From positions 1 through 64,000 of the forward strand of contig NZ_JAJEWK010000003.1 of assembly GCF_020687745.1 (NCBI RefSeq): a stretch of DNA of 64,000 nt. Reading direction: 5' to 3'. The stretch is from Chryseobacterium sp. MFBS3-17. GTDB lineage: Bacteria > Bacteroidota > Bacteroidia > Flavobacteriales > Weeksellaceae. The notes below the pieces were generated by a model. The model had not been told where the DNA came from. It saw nothing but the letters and a program-made list of their open reading frames with translations, and searched no databases. Each line of letters begins with the position of its first letter. Position 1 is the first letter of the stretch. The position numbers and the translations under genes were made by a program. Positions 50,556 to 60,197 of the stretch are shown one piece after another.

Positions 50556-50577
50556 CATGCCATGTGATGCCGGGTTA

Positions 50578-51399
50578 CTAAGTAAGGCTTACTCTTACGT
50601 AACCTACCACTTTCAGGTCCCCGTTTACAGATTTTACATAATCTGCTACAGACATACCTCCGTCCTTAATGAACGCCTGGTGTACCAGCGTATTGTCTTT
50701 GTAATATCTCTGCATTTTTCCTTTCAGAATATTATCAATGATGTTTGCAGGCTTCCCTTCTTTGGTAAGCAGGTCTCTCTCAATATCCAGTTCTTTTTCA
50801 ATGATGTCCTGAGACACCTGAGTTTCATCCAGAGCAATCGGGTTCATAGCCGCTACCTGCATAGATACTGCTTTCGCAGCTTCTTCAGAACCATCTACAT
50901 TGGCTGAAAGGGAAGTAATGGCTGCAATTTTGTTCCCTGCGTGAATGTAAGCACCTACGAATGGTCCTTCAATCGTTTCAAAAGAACCTACTTCAATTTT
51001 TTCACCAATAACTCCGGTTTGTTCAGTCAGTTTTTCTGCTACGGTGATTCCTTTATAGTCAGAAGCCAGGAATTCTTCTTTGGTTTTACCCAGTGCCAGT
51101 TCTGCAAGATCATGAGCCAAAGCCACGAAATTGTCATTTTTTGCTACGAAATCAGTTTCACAGTTCAGTGCGATGATTACACCTGCGGTCTGATCTGCAT
51201 TTACTTTAGCAATAACAGCTCCCTCTGTAGATTCTCTGTCTGCTCTGTTTGCTGCAACTTTCTGTCCTTTTTTTCTAAGAATTTCAATTGCTTTTTCGAA
51301 ATCTCCTTCTGCTTCTGTTAAAGCTTTTTTGCAGTCCATCATCCCTGCTCCTGTCGTGTTTCTAAGTTTCGCTACGTCTGCAGCCACTGGTGTGTACAT
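50578..51399 (-). CDS. tsf: Translation elongation factor Ts
   Basis: This 273-residue EF-Ts catalyses GDP-GTP exchange on EF-Tu. The N-terminal UBA-like domain (VAKLRNTTGAGMMDCKKALT then EAEGDFEKAIEILRKKGQ) and the core with the IALNCETDFVAKNDNF motif are intact. In most bacteria tsf follows rpsB. Here the upstream neighbour is an unrelated gene on the other strand, so tsf stands alone with its own terminator. Confidence 0.96.
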   Translation of the reverse strand: MYTPVAADVAKLRNTTGAGMMDCKKALTEAEGDFEKAIEILRKKGQKVAANRADRESTEGAVIAKVNADQTAGVIIALNCETDFVAKNDNFVALAHDLAELALGKTKEEFLASDYKGITVAEKLTEQTGVIGEKIEVGSFETIEGPFVGAYIHAGNKIAAITSLSANVDGSEEAAKAVSMQVAAMNPIALDETQVSQDIIEKELDIERDLLTKEGKPANIIDNILKGKMQRYYKDNTLVHQAFIKDGGMSVADYVKSVNGDLKVVGYVRVSLT

Positions 51400-51748
51400 A
51401 TTTCTGTATTTTTATATTAAAAACTAGGTTATTTTTTGCTTCTTTTTTGAGCAGTGCAAAGATATAAATTATTACGGAAACTAAAACATGGATTTTTTCG
51501 TTATGTTGAAGTGTGTTTTAAAATTTAACTAAAAGATCTCTAAACAATCTTATTCTGTGAGAGCAGATAAAAGACCCATTTCTCAATGATGAGACTGCGT
51601 TTATTTCAATTTTGAGAACGGATTGTAACTGAATTTTTATTAATTTTAACGCTCAAATTTTTAATTGATAACAAAAAACCGTCATCAGAACCGGCAAAAA
51701 TGCTACTGGCACCGGCACCGGATGGCGATTAAAAATAGAAATCCACTT
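51400..51748. other. Divergent intergenic region upstream of tsf
   Basis: 349 bases without a gene. AT-rich, with a short CACCGGCACCGG repeat at about 51708-51719. It must contain the tsf promoter (minus) and that of the gene at 51749 (plus), but no box is convincing enough to place. Confidence 0.4.
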
Positions 51749-52342
51749 ATGACAAAATATTTTTCTTTAGTTTTCATCATGCTGTTTTGCGTGGCTTTTT
51801 CTCAAAAGAAAAAAAGTGCGGCTAAACAAGCAGAGAAAACCGTGATTACGGCAGAGCAGGCACAAATGAGCAACGATCCGAAGATTATTGCGGCTTTTAT
51901 AAAAGATCATCCTGAGGATCCCAATGTGCAGTCGCTTAAAATAAAACTGGTACAACTCATTGCTCCCGCAGATGATGTGCAGGCCAAACCAAAAGTACAG
52001 CAACTCACCAAAGGGAAACTCGTAAAGGACGTGAAAACCGATCTGAAAGACGGCGTCAATGATAAGAGCAAGATGGCCGCCAAAGTTCTGAATCACCTGT
52101 TTGATAATAATCCAAACAAAAGGGAGGCTTATGTGCAGATTGTGAATCAGTCTTCATGCAATCTCATTGTAAAGTTTGCCGGCAAAGGCAATTATTATAA
52201 CCTGAATGTCCCGGCCAATAATCAGAATTATATTCTGGTGGATAAAGGCAACTATATGCTCACCACCAGTATTTGTGATTATAAATATGCCAGCGCCAAA
52301 AACATCAGTTCAGACATTGCCATCACACTGGCTTCAAAATAA
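51749..52342 (+). CDS. Exported protein of unknown function (DUF6759-like)
   Basis: The protein has 197 residues from the ATG at 51749; the longer frame upstream has no support. Signal peptide YFSLVFIMLFCVAFSQ, a lysine/alanine-rich linker, and a C-terminal domain (AYVQIVNQSSCNLIVKFAGK, NLNVPANNQNYILVDKGNYM) that looks like a small beta-sandwich. It resembles DUF6759 proteins of Chryseobacterium relatives, from memory only. Ends at a bidirectional terminator. Confidence 0.55.
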   Translation: MTKYFSLVFIMLFCVAFSQKKKSAAKQAEKTVITAEQAQMSNDPKIIAAFIKDHPEDPNVQSLKIKLVQLIAPADDVQAKPKVQQLTKGKLVKDVKTDLKDGVNDKSKMAAKVLNHLFDNNPNKREAYVQIVNQSSCNLIVKFAGKGNYYNLNVPANNQNYILVDKGNYMLTTSICDYKYASAKNISSDIAITLASK

Positions 52343-52343
52343 C

Positions 52344-52376
52344 AAGAACGCTCACCGCCAGGTGAGCGTTCTTTAT
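52344..52376. terminator. Bidirectional terminator between the DUF6759-like gene and accA
   Basis: AAGAACGCTCACC (52344-52356) / GGTGAGCGTTCTT (52361-52373): perfect 13-bp stem with GCCA loop, T-rich on the right. Confidence 0.9.
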
Positions 52377-52391
52377 TAATGAGTAAATGAA

Positions 52392-53348
52392 TTAACCTTT
52401 AAATTGTCCCATCGCAATAAACTTATCCTGTCTCTGGCGCTCCAGTTCTTTACCGGAAAACTTAGAGAAGGCTTTGATGTTTTGCAGAATGGATTGCTTC
52501 AGATTTTCGAATGCTACAGCAGGGTCGTAGTGCGCCCCGCCCAGTGGTTCTTCTATGATGCCGTCTATAAATTTATGTTCCAGTGCATCTTTCGGGGTCA
52601 GTTTCAGCGCATTGGCTGCATCTTCTTTATGATTCCAGTTTCTCCACAGGATAGAGGAGCAACTTTCCGGCGCAATCACCGTGTACCAGGTGTTTTCCAG
52701 CATATAGACTTTGTTGCCCACGCCAATTCCTAATGCACCGCCACTGGCTCCTTCGCCTATGATGTAGCAGAATACAGGTGTTTTCAGCATGGTCATTTCA
52801 AAAATATTTCTGGCAATGGCTTCTCCCTGTCCTCTTTCTTCTGCCTCAAGACCCGGATATGCCCCCGGGGTATCAATAAAAGTAACCACCGGGATGCTGA
52901 ATTTCTCTGCAAGTTTCATCAGACGCAGTGCTTTTCTGTATCCTTCCGGATTACTCATCCCGAATCTTCTGTGCTGTCTTTCCTTGGTAGTTCTGCCTTT
53001 TTGTGTACCAATAATCATGACCCGCTGTCCGTCTATGGTAGCCATACCACCAATCATGGCCGGATCATCTGCAAAATTGCGGTCGCCGTGAAGCTCCAGG
53101 AAGCTGTCCTTGTCTACAATACCTCCAATGAAATCCAGGGTATAAGGACGGTCCGGATGACGCGAAAGTTGGACACGCTGCCATGGCGTAAGGTTCAGGT
53201 ATATTTCTTTTTTCTTTTCTACTATTTTATCTTCGATCTGCGAGCAGGCCAATTTCACATCCACACCGGTGTCTTCGCCTACAATGGAACATTTCTGATA
53301 TTGCTCCATCAACTCCTCAATCGGCTTTTCAAATTCTAAGTATTGCAT
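52392..53348 (-). CDS. accA: Acetyl-CoA carboxylase, carboxyltransferase alpha subunit
   Basis: This 318-residue protein forms, with AccD, the carboxyltransferase that makes malonyl-CoA for fatty acid synthesis. [70 protein letters not shown] and [15 protein letters not shown] are characteristic. accC and accB lie at the other end of the window, 9 kb away. Confidence 0.96.
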   Translation of the reverse strand: MQYLEFEKPIEELMEQYQKCSIVGEDTGVDVKLACSQIEDKIVEKKKEIYLNLTPWQRVQLSRHPDRPYTLDFIGGIVDKDSFLELHGDRNFADDPAMIGGMATIDGQRVMIIGTQKGRTTKERQHRRFGMSNPEGYRKALRLMKLAEKFSIPVVTFIDTPGAYPGLEAEERGQGEAIARNIFEMTMLKTPVFCYIIGEGASGGALGIGVGNKVYMLENTWYTVIAPESCSSILWRNWNHKEDAANALKLTPKDALEHKFIDGIIEEPLGGAHYDPAVAFENLKQSILQNIKAFSKFSGKELERQRQDKFIAMGQFKG

Positions 53349-53393
53349 ATTCTGAAAAAATTATCCTTCAAATTTAGTGAAAATTGAAGAAAG

Positions 53394-54896
53394 TTAAGAG
53401 ATATTATTCGTTGCGTTTGAAATTCTGCGCGTAGTCTCCTCGAAACCAAGTATTTCCATAATGTCCGGAACATCCGGGCCTTTCAGTTCGCCCACCAGTG
53501 CCAGGCGCAGGGGCATCATCACTTTGCCCATACCCAGATTCTTTTCGGCAGCAAATTCCTGAATTTTTGATTTGATGCTTTCGCTGTTCATTTCCGGCTG
53601 CAAATGGGTCGAAAATTCGTGCAAAATACTACCTGTATAGTCGCTCCATGCTTTTTTTACGGCTTTCTCATCATACTGGTCCGGCGCCGAGAAGAAAAAT
53701 TTGCCGTTTTCGTAAATGTCCTGCGGGAAAACAGCTCTTTCTTTCATGAGGTGAATGATTTTCAGCAATTTGTCGTCATTTACAGGCAGTTCAGGATAGA
53801 GTTCCTTCAGAATAGCCAGCATTTCCTCATCGGTTTTCATCTGAATGTACTGCTGATTGAACCAGTCTGCTTTTTCTTTTGAAAAGCGTGCGCCGGCTTT
53901 ATGAACTTTGTGAAGGTCAAATTCTGCTGCCATTTCTTCCAGGCTCAGGATTTCCTTGTTGTCTGCCGGTGACCAGCCCAGCAGTGCCAGGAAATTCACA
54001 AAAGCACCGGGCAGATATCCGGCCTCTTTATATCCGGGAGACATTTCTCCGGTCACAGGATCGGTGAAATTCATCGGGAAAACCGGGAATCCGAATTTTG
54101 CGCCATCTCTCTTGCTCAGTTTTCCTTTGCCTTCAGGCTTCAGAATAAGCGGCAGGTGGGCAAATTGTGGGGCTTCCCAACCCATTGCTTCATACAGCAA
54201 AACGTGCAGTCCCATGGAGGGCAGCCACTCCTCTCCACGAATGACGTGTGAGATTTTCATTTCATAATCATCTATAATATTGGCAAAATGGTAAGTAGGC
54301 ATTCCGTCCTGCTTTACCAGAACTTTATCATCCAGCGTGTTGGTGTTTACAGAAAACTTTCCGCGGATGATGTCTTCAAGATTCAGAATACGGTCTACAG
54401 GCATTTTGAATCTGATGACATACGGAACTTTATTTTGAAGCTTTTCCGCAACCTGTTCGTCTGATAGGGACAAACTGTTGCTCAGCAGATTTCGGGTCAT
54501 ATAGTTGTAGGAGAATATTTCGCCCTTTTCTTCATATTTGCTGCGGATTTCGTCCAGTTCTTCGGGGGTATCGAAGGCAATGTACGCATAATCGGTTTTC
54601 AGGATCTGCGCCGTGTACTGGTCGTAGATTTCGCGTCTTTCGCTCTGACGGTAGGGTCCGTAGGGTCCACCGTGTTTCGGGCTTTCATCTGGTGTGATGC
54701 CCATCCACTCCAGGGATTCCATAATATATTCCTCTGCACCTTCTACAAAACGTGCAGTGTCTGTGTCTTCTATTCTAAGCACGAAATCGCCGTCGTTTTT
54801 TTTGGCGAAAAGATAGTCGTATAAAGCGGTTCTGGCTCCGCCCAGGTGTAAGGGTCCGGTAGGACTGGGTGCAAAACGCACTCTCACTCTGCTCAT
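53394..54896 (-). CDS. gltX: Glutamyl-tRNA synthetase
   Basis: This 500-residue class I synthetase charges tRNA-Glu. The HIGH-type signature is PSPTGPLHLGGART near the N-terminus and KMSKS-type motif GKLSKRDGAKFG in the middle. Length is normal. It begins 78 bases from the divergent cupin gene; the shared intergenic region carries both promoters. Confidence 0.96.
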   Translation of the reverse strand: MSRVRVRFAPSPTGPLHLGGARTALYDYLFAKKNDGDFVLRIEDTDTARFVEGAEEYIMESLEWMGITPDESPKHGGPYGPYRQSERREIYDQYTAQILKTDYAYIAFDTPEELDEIRSKYEEKGEIFSYNYMTRNLLSNSLSLSDEQVAEKLQNKVPYVIRFKMPVDRILNLEDIIRGKFSVNTNTLDDKVLVKQDGMPTYHFANIIDDYEMKISHVIRGEEWLPSMGLHVLLYEAMGWEAPQFAHLPLILKPEGKGKLSKRDGAKFGFPVFPMNFTDPVTGEMSPGYKEAGYLPGAFVNFLALLGWSPADNKEILSLEEMAAEFDLHKVHKAGARFSKEKADWFNQQYIQMKTDEEMLAILKELYPELPVNDDKLLKIIHLMKERAVFPQDIYENGKFFFSAPDQYDEKAVKKAWSDYTGSILHEFSTHLQPEMNSESIKSKIQEFAAEKNLGMGKVMMPLRLALVGELKGPDVPDIMEILGFEETTRRISNATNNIS

Positions 54897-54974
54897 TATT
54901 TCATAATTTTGGCTGCAAATTTACGGAAAAAACGAAAGGAAAAAATTGTTAGTTTTGTAGAATATTTAAAACAA

Positions 54975-55313
54975 ATGGAAATAGGAGACAGACCCTGGGG
55001 GAAATACTATGTATTGCAGGACGAACCCACCTTTAAAGTAAAAAGAATTCTGGTAAATCCCGGGCAGAGACTTTCTTACCAATATCATCACAAAAGGCAA
55101 GAGTTCTGGACCATTGTACAGGGTGAGGCAATGGTTATTCTGGATGATGCAGAGCACATCGTAAAATATGGTGAAAGTATCTTCATCCCGCTGGGTGCCA
55201 GACACCGCATAGAAAACCGGACCGGAGAGCCACTGGTATTTGTGGAAGTTCAGACCGGCACATACTTTGGCGAAGACGACATTATCCGGATTCAGGATGA
55301 TTATGCACGGTAG
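54975..55313 (+). CDS. Cupin of the mannose-6-phosphate isomerase type II kind
   Basis: The protein has 112 residues from the ATG at 54975 (MEIGDRPWGKYYVL); a TTG start at 54909 would add 22 poorly conserved residues. The sequence KRILVNPGQRLSYQYHHKRQ then EFWTIVQGEAMVILD, GESIFIPLGARHRIEN is that of the C-terminal isomerase domain of bifunctional mannose-1-phosphate guanylyltransferase/phosphomannose isomerase, here as a free-standing protein. It may feed mannose derivatives to the adjacent glycosyltransferase cluster. Confidence 0.8.
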   Translation: MEIGDRPWGKYYVLQDEPTFKVKRILVNPGQRLSYQYHHKRQEFWTIVQGEAMVILDDAEHIVKYGESIFIPLGARHRIENRTGEPLVFVEVQTGTYFGEDDIIRIQDDYAR

Positions 55314-55316
55314 TAG

Positions 55317-56249
55317 ATGATGGCCAGCATTATCAGACAGAATAAAGTTATCTACTATATCCAAGCTTTCCTGAGAAGCCTGCTGCCGGCAGATGATTAT
55401 GTTTCCAGAATTAAAAGCCTGAAGAAAAAACTCACACCGCAGCAACTGAAAGAGGTGGAAGCGCGGGTGTCCTACTATAATAAACTGGAAGACCATGTTG
55501 CACGTTCTGGTCAGCATTCCATTAAAAACCTCAGAAAAGCACAGAAACCTAAAGTGTATTATTTTGATGCGTACGAATATGCCCGGTTTTTTGATGAGAA
55601 TCTGCGGTTAAATCATGTTTTTGGCGATGTTACGCATATCCCGGAAGTTCCCAGTCTGGTAAAAAGCAGACCTGTATCAGCAGATAATCAGAACAGTGTG
55701 CTGATGAGCCTGAACAAAGTACGTCATGTGAAATGGATTAAAAATGACCGGCCTTTCCTTCAGAAAAAAGATATGCTTATAGGTAGGGGGACTGTTTTTC
55801 AGGAGCACCGGTACCGCTTTTATGATTTGTTTTTTGACCATCCGCTGTGTGATCTGGGGCAGGTGAATAAAGAAGGAGGCAATCCCCGTTGGTGGAAACC
55901 CAAGATTTCCGTGCAGGATCATCTGGCCTACAAGTTCATTTTGTGTCTTCAGGGCAACGATGTGGCCACCAATCTGAAATGGGTGATGTCTTCCAATTCT
56001 GTAGCCGTGATGCCAAAACCTACGCTGGAGACCTGGTTTATGGAGGGCACTCTGACAGGCGGCCAACATTATATTGAAATCAAATCAGATTATTCAGATC
56101 TGGAAGAGCAGCTCCGCTACTACATCAGTCATCCTGACAAGTGCCTGGAAATTATCAACAATGCCAACCGGCACTGCGCTCAGTTTTTCAATAAACACAC
56201 CGAAGACCTCTGTAATTTATTGGTTTTGAGGAAGTATTTTGTGGAATAG
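55317..56249 (+). CDS. GT90-family (lipopolysaccharide A/CAP10-like) glycosyltransferase
   Basis: This 310-residue protein carries the GT90 pattern RGTVFQEHRYRFYDLFFDHP, WWKPKISVQDHLAYKFILCL, QGNDVATNLKWVMSSNSVAV and PKPTLETWFMEG. Such enzymes add xylose or glucose to glycans including lipopolysaccharide. It starts 3 bases after the cupin stop, so the two are co-transcribed. Its end overlaps convergently with the GT4 gene on the minus strand by 33 bases. Confidence 0.82.
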   Translation: MMASIIRQNKVIYYIQAFLRSLLPADDYVSRIKSLKKKLTPQQLKEVEARVSYYNKLEDHVARSGQHSIKNLRKAQKPKVYYFDAYEYARFFDENLRLNHVFGDVTHIPEVPSLVKSRPVSADNQNSVLMSLNKVRHVKWIKNDRPFLQKKDMLIGRGTVFQEHRYRFYDLFFDHPLCDLGQVNKEGGNPRWWKPKISVQDHLAYKFILCLQGNDVATNLKWVMSSNSVAVMPKPTLETWFMEGTLTGGQHYIEIKSDYSDLEEQLRYYISHPDKCLEIINNANRHCAQFFNKHTEDLCNLLVLRKYFVE

Positions 56250-57350
56250 TTTTCGATAACTGTCTGTGAATTTTTCTGTACTGTAATTTTCTTTTACCGT
56301 ATGATAGCAATTTTTTTGGCGGATGCGCAATTCAGACTTGTTTTCATTCAGGTGTCTGATGATTTTCAGCATTTCAGAGATAACCGCTTCCGGTTCCAAA
56401 GATTCGGAAAGAATGATGCCCGGCTCAGCACGCTTTAGCTCAGAGATTTCGCCTATAGCTGTGCTAATTGGTAGTACTTGATGTGCCATTGCTTCCAGAA
56501 TTACCATGGGCAAACCTTCCCGTTCAGAGGTAAGCAATAATACATCACTGTTAAGGTACACATTCTGAAGGGTGGCTTTATTATGAATTTCCCCTGTAAA
56601 TTTTGCGTAGTCTATTTGCAGGTTCAGCTGGTCGAAATCGCCAACAATTGTGCACTGAAAAGGAATACCATCCTGATTCAGCCTTCGCAGAATTTCAAAC
56701 ACAATTTCGGGTCTTTTTTCCGGAGAATTTCTTGCTACAAAGACAATCTGCAGGATGTTATTCTTTGGTTTTACCAGTGAATCAGGCACGTAAACGTTGT
56801 TTTTGATGATATTAATCCGCTCAGTATATTTTGAATCTATTCCATGATCCTTATATAAGTTGGCGTAATCCTCTTTGGTTTTCTGCCCCAGTACAATGCG
56901 GGCATTAAATCGGTTTGCTACCGGCAGGCTGTAAAATTCCGGAGAGTATTGTTCGTAAGAAAACGCATGTGTGAGATCTGCAATCCATACATGGGATTTC
57001 AGCATGGGAATTAAATCATAAAAAAAGATGCTGTTGCATCCGAAAACTACGGGATTTTTATCGTGGTTTATTCTTCTAGCAATGGATTTTAAAAGATACT
57101 TGCGATATTTTCCGGTACGGGTAAGTGGTTCAATCTCAATGAGGTTTGAATATTTTTGAAATGAGGGCCTGTTAGCATCAGAAAATGACTTGTTGGTGAT
57201 GAAACAGTTGGGTTTCTCCTGAAAAGTCCGGAGGATGTTGAGGTGTACGGTTTCGGCGCCGCCCACATGATAAAACGGAAAAAACAAATAATTTCCACTT
57301 GTATTTACTTGTCTGTAAAACTTTCTGATGAGTAGTAATTCTTTAATCAT
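56217..57350 (-). CDS. GT4-family glycosyltransferase
   Basis: This 377-residue GT-B enzyme has an N-terminal acceptor half (FPFYHVGGAETVHLNILRTF), and the C-terminal donor half has LQIVFVARNSPEKRPEIVFE, STEREGLPMVILEAMAHQVL-like region (read LTSEREGLPMVILEAMAHQV). The EGLPMVILEA motif holds the donor-binding glutamate. It is the last of a tightly overlapping minus-strand run of sugar transferases; start overlaps the previous stop (ATGA). Confidence 0.87.
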   Translation of the reverse strand: MIKELLLIRKFYRQVNTSGNYLFFPFYHVGGAETVHLNILRTFQEKPNCFITNKSFSDANRPSFQKYSNLIEIEPLTRTGKYRKYLLKSIARRINHDKNPVVFGCNSIFFYDLIPMLKSHVWIADLTHAFSYEQYSPEFYSLPVANRFNARIVLGQKTKEDYANLYKDHGIDSKYTERINIIKNNVYVPDSLVKPKNNILQIVFVARNSPEKRPEIVFEILRRLNQDGIPFQCTIVGDFDQLNLQIDYAKFTGEIHNKATLQNVYLNSDVLLLTSEREGLPMVILEAMAHQVLPISTAIGEISELKRAEPGIILSESLEPEAVISEMLKIIRHLNENKSELRIRQKNCYHTVKENYSTEKFTDSYRKLFHKILPQNQ

Positions 57351-58186
57351 CCCGCTGTGAAAATTTTTTGTATAGATTTTTCAACTTTATAAACAGTCCG
57401 GAATGCGACAGATTTTTTAAAAGATTTCAGTTCTTCCAGTTTGCTGCTGATTTCCAGGAAATTTTCCATAGAAAAACCATCCCGTAATAGTGGCGGGTAT
57501 TTTTCCCGGTGTTTTTCCATGATATAGGTTTCCATATCCCGTCTTTTGTTCTTTTCATTCAGAAAGGAAATCATGGATTGATCGCGCTGTCTGTAGTAAA
57601 ATTGTACAGAATTCAGTCGGTATACCTGATCTTCCGGACTTAGCAATTGAAGCCAGAATTCCCAGTCTTCGTAACCATGTCGCATATTGACATCGTAACC
57701 CTCTGTTTTCAGATAATCACTTTTTCTAAAAATGGCGCTGCAATAAATACAGTTTACAAACAGAATCCTCCGGTAAGTGTATTCCGGCAGTGGCCAGTAT
57801 TCATTCTTGGTTCCGAAAAATTCAGCCTGGGCGTATACCAATTTAAGTTGTGGATTTTTTTGAAACTCGTGCAGAGCAAGCTCCAGATAGTCTGCGCCAA
57901 TCTTATCATCGCCATCCAGCGGAAGGATGTAGGTACCGGAAGCAGCCATAATTCCATTATTTCTGGTAGCGGCTAGACCTTTATTGGCCTGATTGATTTT
58001 GATGAACCGGGAATCCTGAGCGCAAAATTCGTTAATGATCTGTTCTGATGAATCTGTAGAGCCATCATTGACAATAATGCATTCCCAGTTTTTAAGCGTT
58101 TGATTCTGTACAGACTGAAGTGTTTCAGCCAGAAAGTTCTCTTGATTATAACACGGGACGATAATTGAAAAATCTAACGTTTTCAT
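57347..58186 (-). CDS. GT2-family glycosyltransferase
   Basis: This 279-residue GT-A enzyme starts DFSIIVPCYNQENFLAETLQ. NDGSTDSSEQII and LPLDGDDKIGADYLELAL carry the nucleotide-sugar and DxD metal sites, and YEDWEFWLQL the putative base region. It overlaps both neighbours by 4 bases. Sugar and acceptor unknown. Confidence 0.9.
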   Translation of the reverse strand: MKTLDFSIIVPCYNQENFLAETLQSVQNQTLKNWECIIVNDGSTDSSEQIINEFCAQDSRFIKINQANKGLAATRNNGIMAASGTYILPLDGDDKIGADYLELALHEFQKNPQLKLVYAQAEFFGTKNEYWPLPEYTYRRILFVNCIYCSAIFRKSDYLKTEGYDVNMRHGYEDWEFWLQLLSPEDQVYRLNSVQFYYRQRDQSMISFLNEKNKRRDMETYIMEKHREKYPPLLRDGFSMENFLEISSKLEELKSFKKSVAFRTVYKVEKSIQKIFTAG

Positions 58187-59148
58187 GACTGCATCTGTCT
58201 TTTTCCGGTTACCTTATCCATACAGAAGAGGAGCAGATAGCGCACGGGATATTCTGTACGGAATTTTGCTTTAATATCTGAATACACCTGTCTCAGGTCT
58301 TTTTCCTGATGATTGAGCAGAGGATGTTCTATGCCATTTTCCCGGAATCCGCGAATTTTCTCATTTGCTTCAGTAAGTCTTTTCAATAGTTTTTTGTACG
58401 CTGCAAAATTCTTGTGCTCTCCGAAAAGATTAAAAAACCGAATCAGTTGCTTCCGTGTAGACTGGTTGTTCGGGTAAAAAACGCCCCCTACTTGCTGGTT
58501 ATCGTGCGTTCTGTATTTGATGAGTCTTTCATTCAGCAGGTCAAATTGATTATGGTAAGATGCAACCAAGGCAATCCATTCGTCGTGATGAAAGCCTTTC
58601 TTTTGCGGAAAAGGCAGGATTTCTGAGGTGAAATCCTTACGAATGGCCATAGTTGCACCTGTCGCAATATTTCCTACATAGCTTATGATTTTAAAGTAAT
58701 CTACCGGGATTCCGGACTCTTTCAGAAACTGCGGAACATCCCATATTGTAATTACATCCAGCGCTTCACCTTTTTGGTTTATTCCGTAGCCATTGCTGCA
58801 CAGTACAGAAATATGCGGGTTCTTCCGGAAACTTGCCAGCATTGTTTCTACTTTTTGCGGGACCCAGAAATCGTCCTGGTCGCTCAGGAAAATAATGTCA
58901 TTTTTGCAAAGTGTAATTGCTTTTTCAAAGTTTTTTACACTGCGCAGGTTTTTGTCATTACGAAAAATCTGGAAAATACCGGGATTATTAATGTCATATT
59001 GATTCAGAATGCTTAGTGTAGAATCTGATGATCCGTCATCACAAATCACAATTTCATCTACAGGAACGGTCTGCTGAAGTATCGAGTCCAGTTGTTCCCG
59101 TATAAAGTCTTCACCATTATAGGTACAGAGTGCTACAGATGTTTTCAT
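58183..59148 (-). CDS. GT2-family glycosyltransferase (rhamnosyltransferase-like)
   Basis: The protein has 321 residues from the ATG giving MKTSVALCTYNGEDFIREQL; five codons more are possible upstream. ICDDGSSDSTLSIL and IIFLSDQDDFWVPQKVETML are typical of the WbbL/rhamnosyltransferase branch of GT2. The last residues (LFCMDKVTGKRQMQS) overlap the next start. Confidence 0.88.
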   Translation of the reverse strand: MKTSVALCTYNGEDFIREQLDSILQQTVPVDEIVICDDGSSDSTLSILNQYDINNPGIFQIFRNDKNLRSVKNFEKAITLCKNDIIFLSDQDDFWVPQKVETMLASFRKNPHISVLCSNGYGINQKGEALDVITIWDVPQFLKESGIPVDYFKIISYVGNIATGATMAIRKDFTSEILPFPQKKGFHHDEWIALVASYHNQFDLLNERLIKYRTHDNQQVGGVFYPNNQSTRKQLIRFFNLFGEHKNFAAYKKLLKRLTEANEKIRGFRENGIEHPLLNHQEKDLRQVYSDIKAKFRTEYPVRYLLLFCMDKVTGKRQMQS

Positions 59149-59149
59149 T

Positions 59150-60106
59150 TTATTTAAGTTCAAACACTACATCAACCCAGTGATTCAGGGTGTATTTTTT
59201 ATAAATTTCGCGGGGGAGTTCGCGGTACTCGCTTTCGAAAAAATCAGTGGTAAGATTGCTGAGATCATCTTCCAGAATCAGAATATTATTTGCATCATAT
59301 AAATCATAATCCTTAATGGTCTTATTGTTGGTAATCACCTTTTTCTTTAGCGCCATTGCTTCAAAAATCCGGAAACTTAAACCGTCCTGATGGTCACGAA
59401 TGAGGTCCAGAATCACCCGCCCTTTCTTGTAATATCCCGGTAATTCTTCGTGCTTTATTCTTTTTCGGGTGTAAATGCTATGCGTGGTACCCTGCAGTTG
59501 CAGGTTTTTGATCCAGGTTTTTTTGCCCACAATTACATAGTAATAATTGCGGCCCAGATCTTTCAGCCGGGCAGTAATCTTATAAAGAAGTGCCAGTCTG
59601 TTGTCAAAAGAAGACAGGTAAACCAAATCATAATCGGCTTCCGCACTGATTTGCTGTTCCGGGAGGTAATTGTAATTGGTAATCAACTGAAAGCCATGCC
59701 GGGCAGAATCATTTTTGTCAAAGGAAAATATCTTGTCAAACAAATCCAGTACGTGTTCTGCAGGATTCCTGCTGAGACTGTCATACAAATACGCGACGTA
59801 GCGGTCTGTGTATTTTTTGATGATTTCGTGATATTTGCGCTCTATCTGCTCGGGATTAATCACAAGGATCTGATCTTGCGGACCCAGTTTCTTCAGAGTA
59901 TCCAGAATAAGTTCCTGGCGATAATGTTTTTTGAGATTTTTACCCAGAAAAACTTTGGAGATGGTGTTTTTTACTCTGGCCTGCAGATTCTTATGGCGGT
60001 AAGCGCCCAGATTGATATGGTGTGCCGTGATGCCCTTGCTGCGCAGCACTTCTACGATATGCCCGTCGTATTGCCAGAAATCGAAACTGATGACGCAAAT
60101 ATTCAT
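59150..60106 (-). CDS. GT-B glycosyltransferase-like protein (CgeB-like)
   Basis: This 318-residue protein has an N-terminal Rossmann half (NICVISFDFWQYDGHIVEVL) and a C-terminal donor half ending GRVILDLIRDHQDGLSFRIF then EAMALKKKVITNNKTIKDYD, which resembles CgeB/DUF3880-type glycosyltransferases. The lineage is diffuse, so substrate cannot be said. It ends 1 base from the start of the next gene. Confidence 0.72.
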   Translation of the reverse strand: MNICVISFDFWQYDGHIVEVLRSKGITAHHINLGAYRHKNLQARVKNTISKVFLGKNLKKHYRQELILDTLKKLGPQDQILVINPEQIERKYHEIIKKYTDRYVAYLYDSLSRNPAEHVLDLFDKIFSFDKNDSARHGFQLITNYNYLPEQQISAEADYDLVYLSSFDNRLALLYKITARLKDLGRNYYYVIVGKKTWIKNLQLQGTTHSIYTRKRIKHEELPGYYKKGRVILDLIRDHQDGLSFRIFEAMALKKKVITNNKTIKDYDLYDANNILILEDDLSNLTTDFFESEYRELPREIYKKYTLNHWVDVVFELK

Positions 60107-60197
60107 AGTGCAAAGTAAATAAATTATCCGGTTTATAGAGCATTAATCCCCAAAAACCCATCCTTTAAACCGCCGGTTTGATTCTGTTTGGAAGAAA

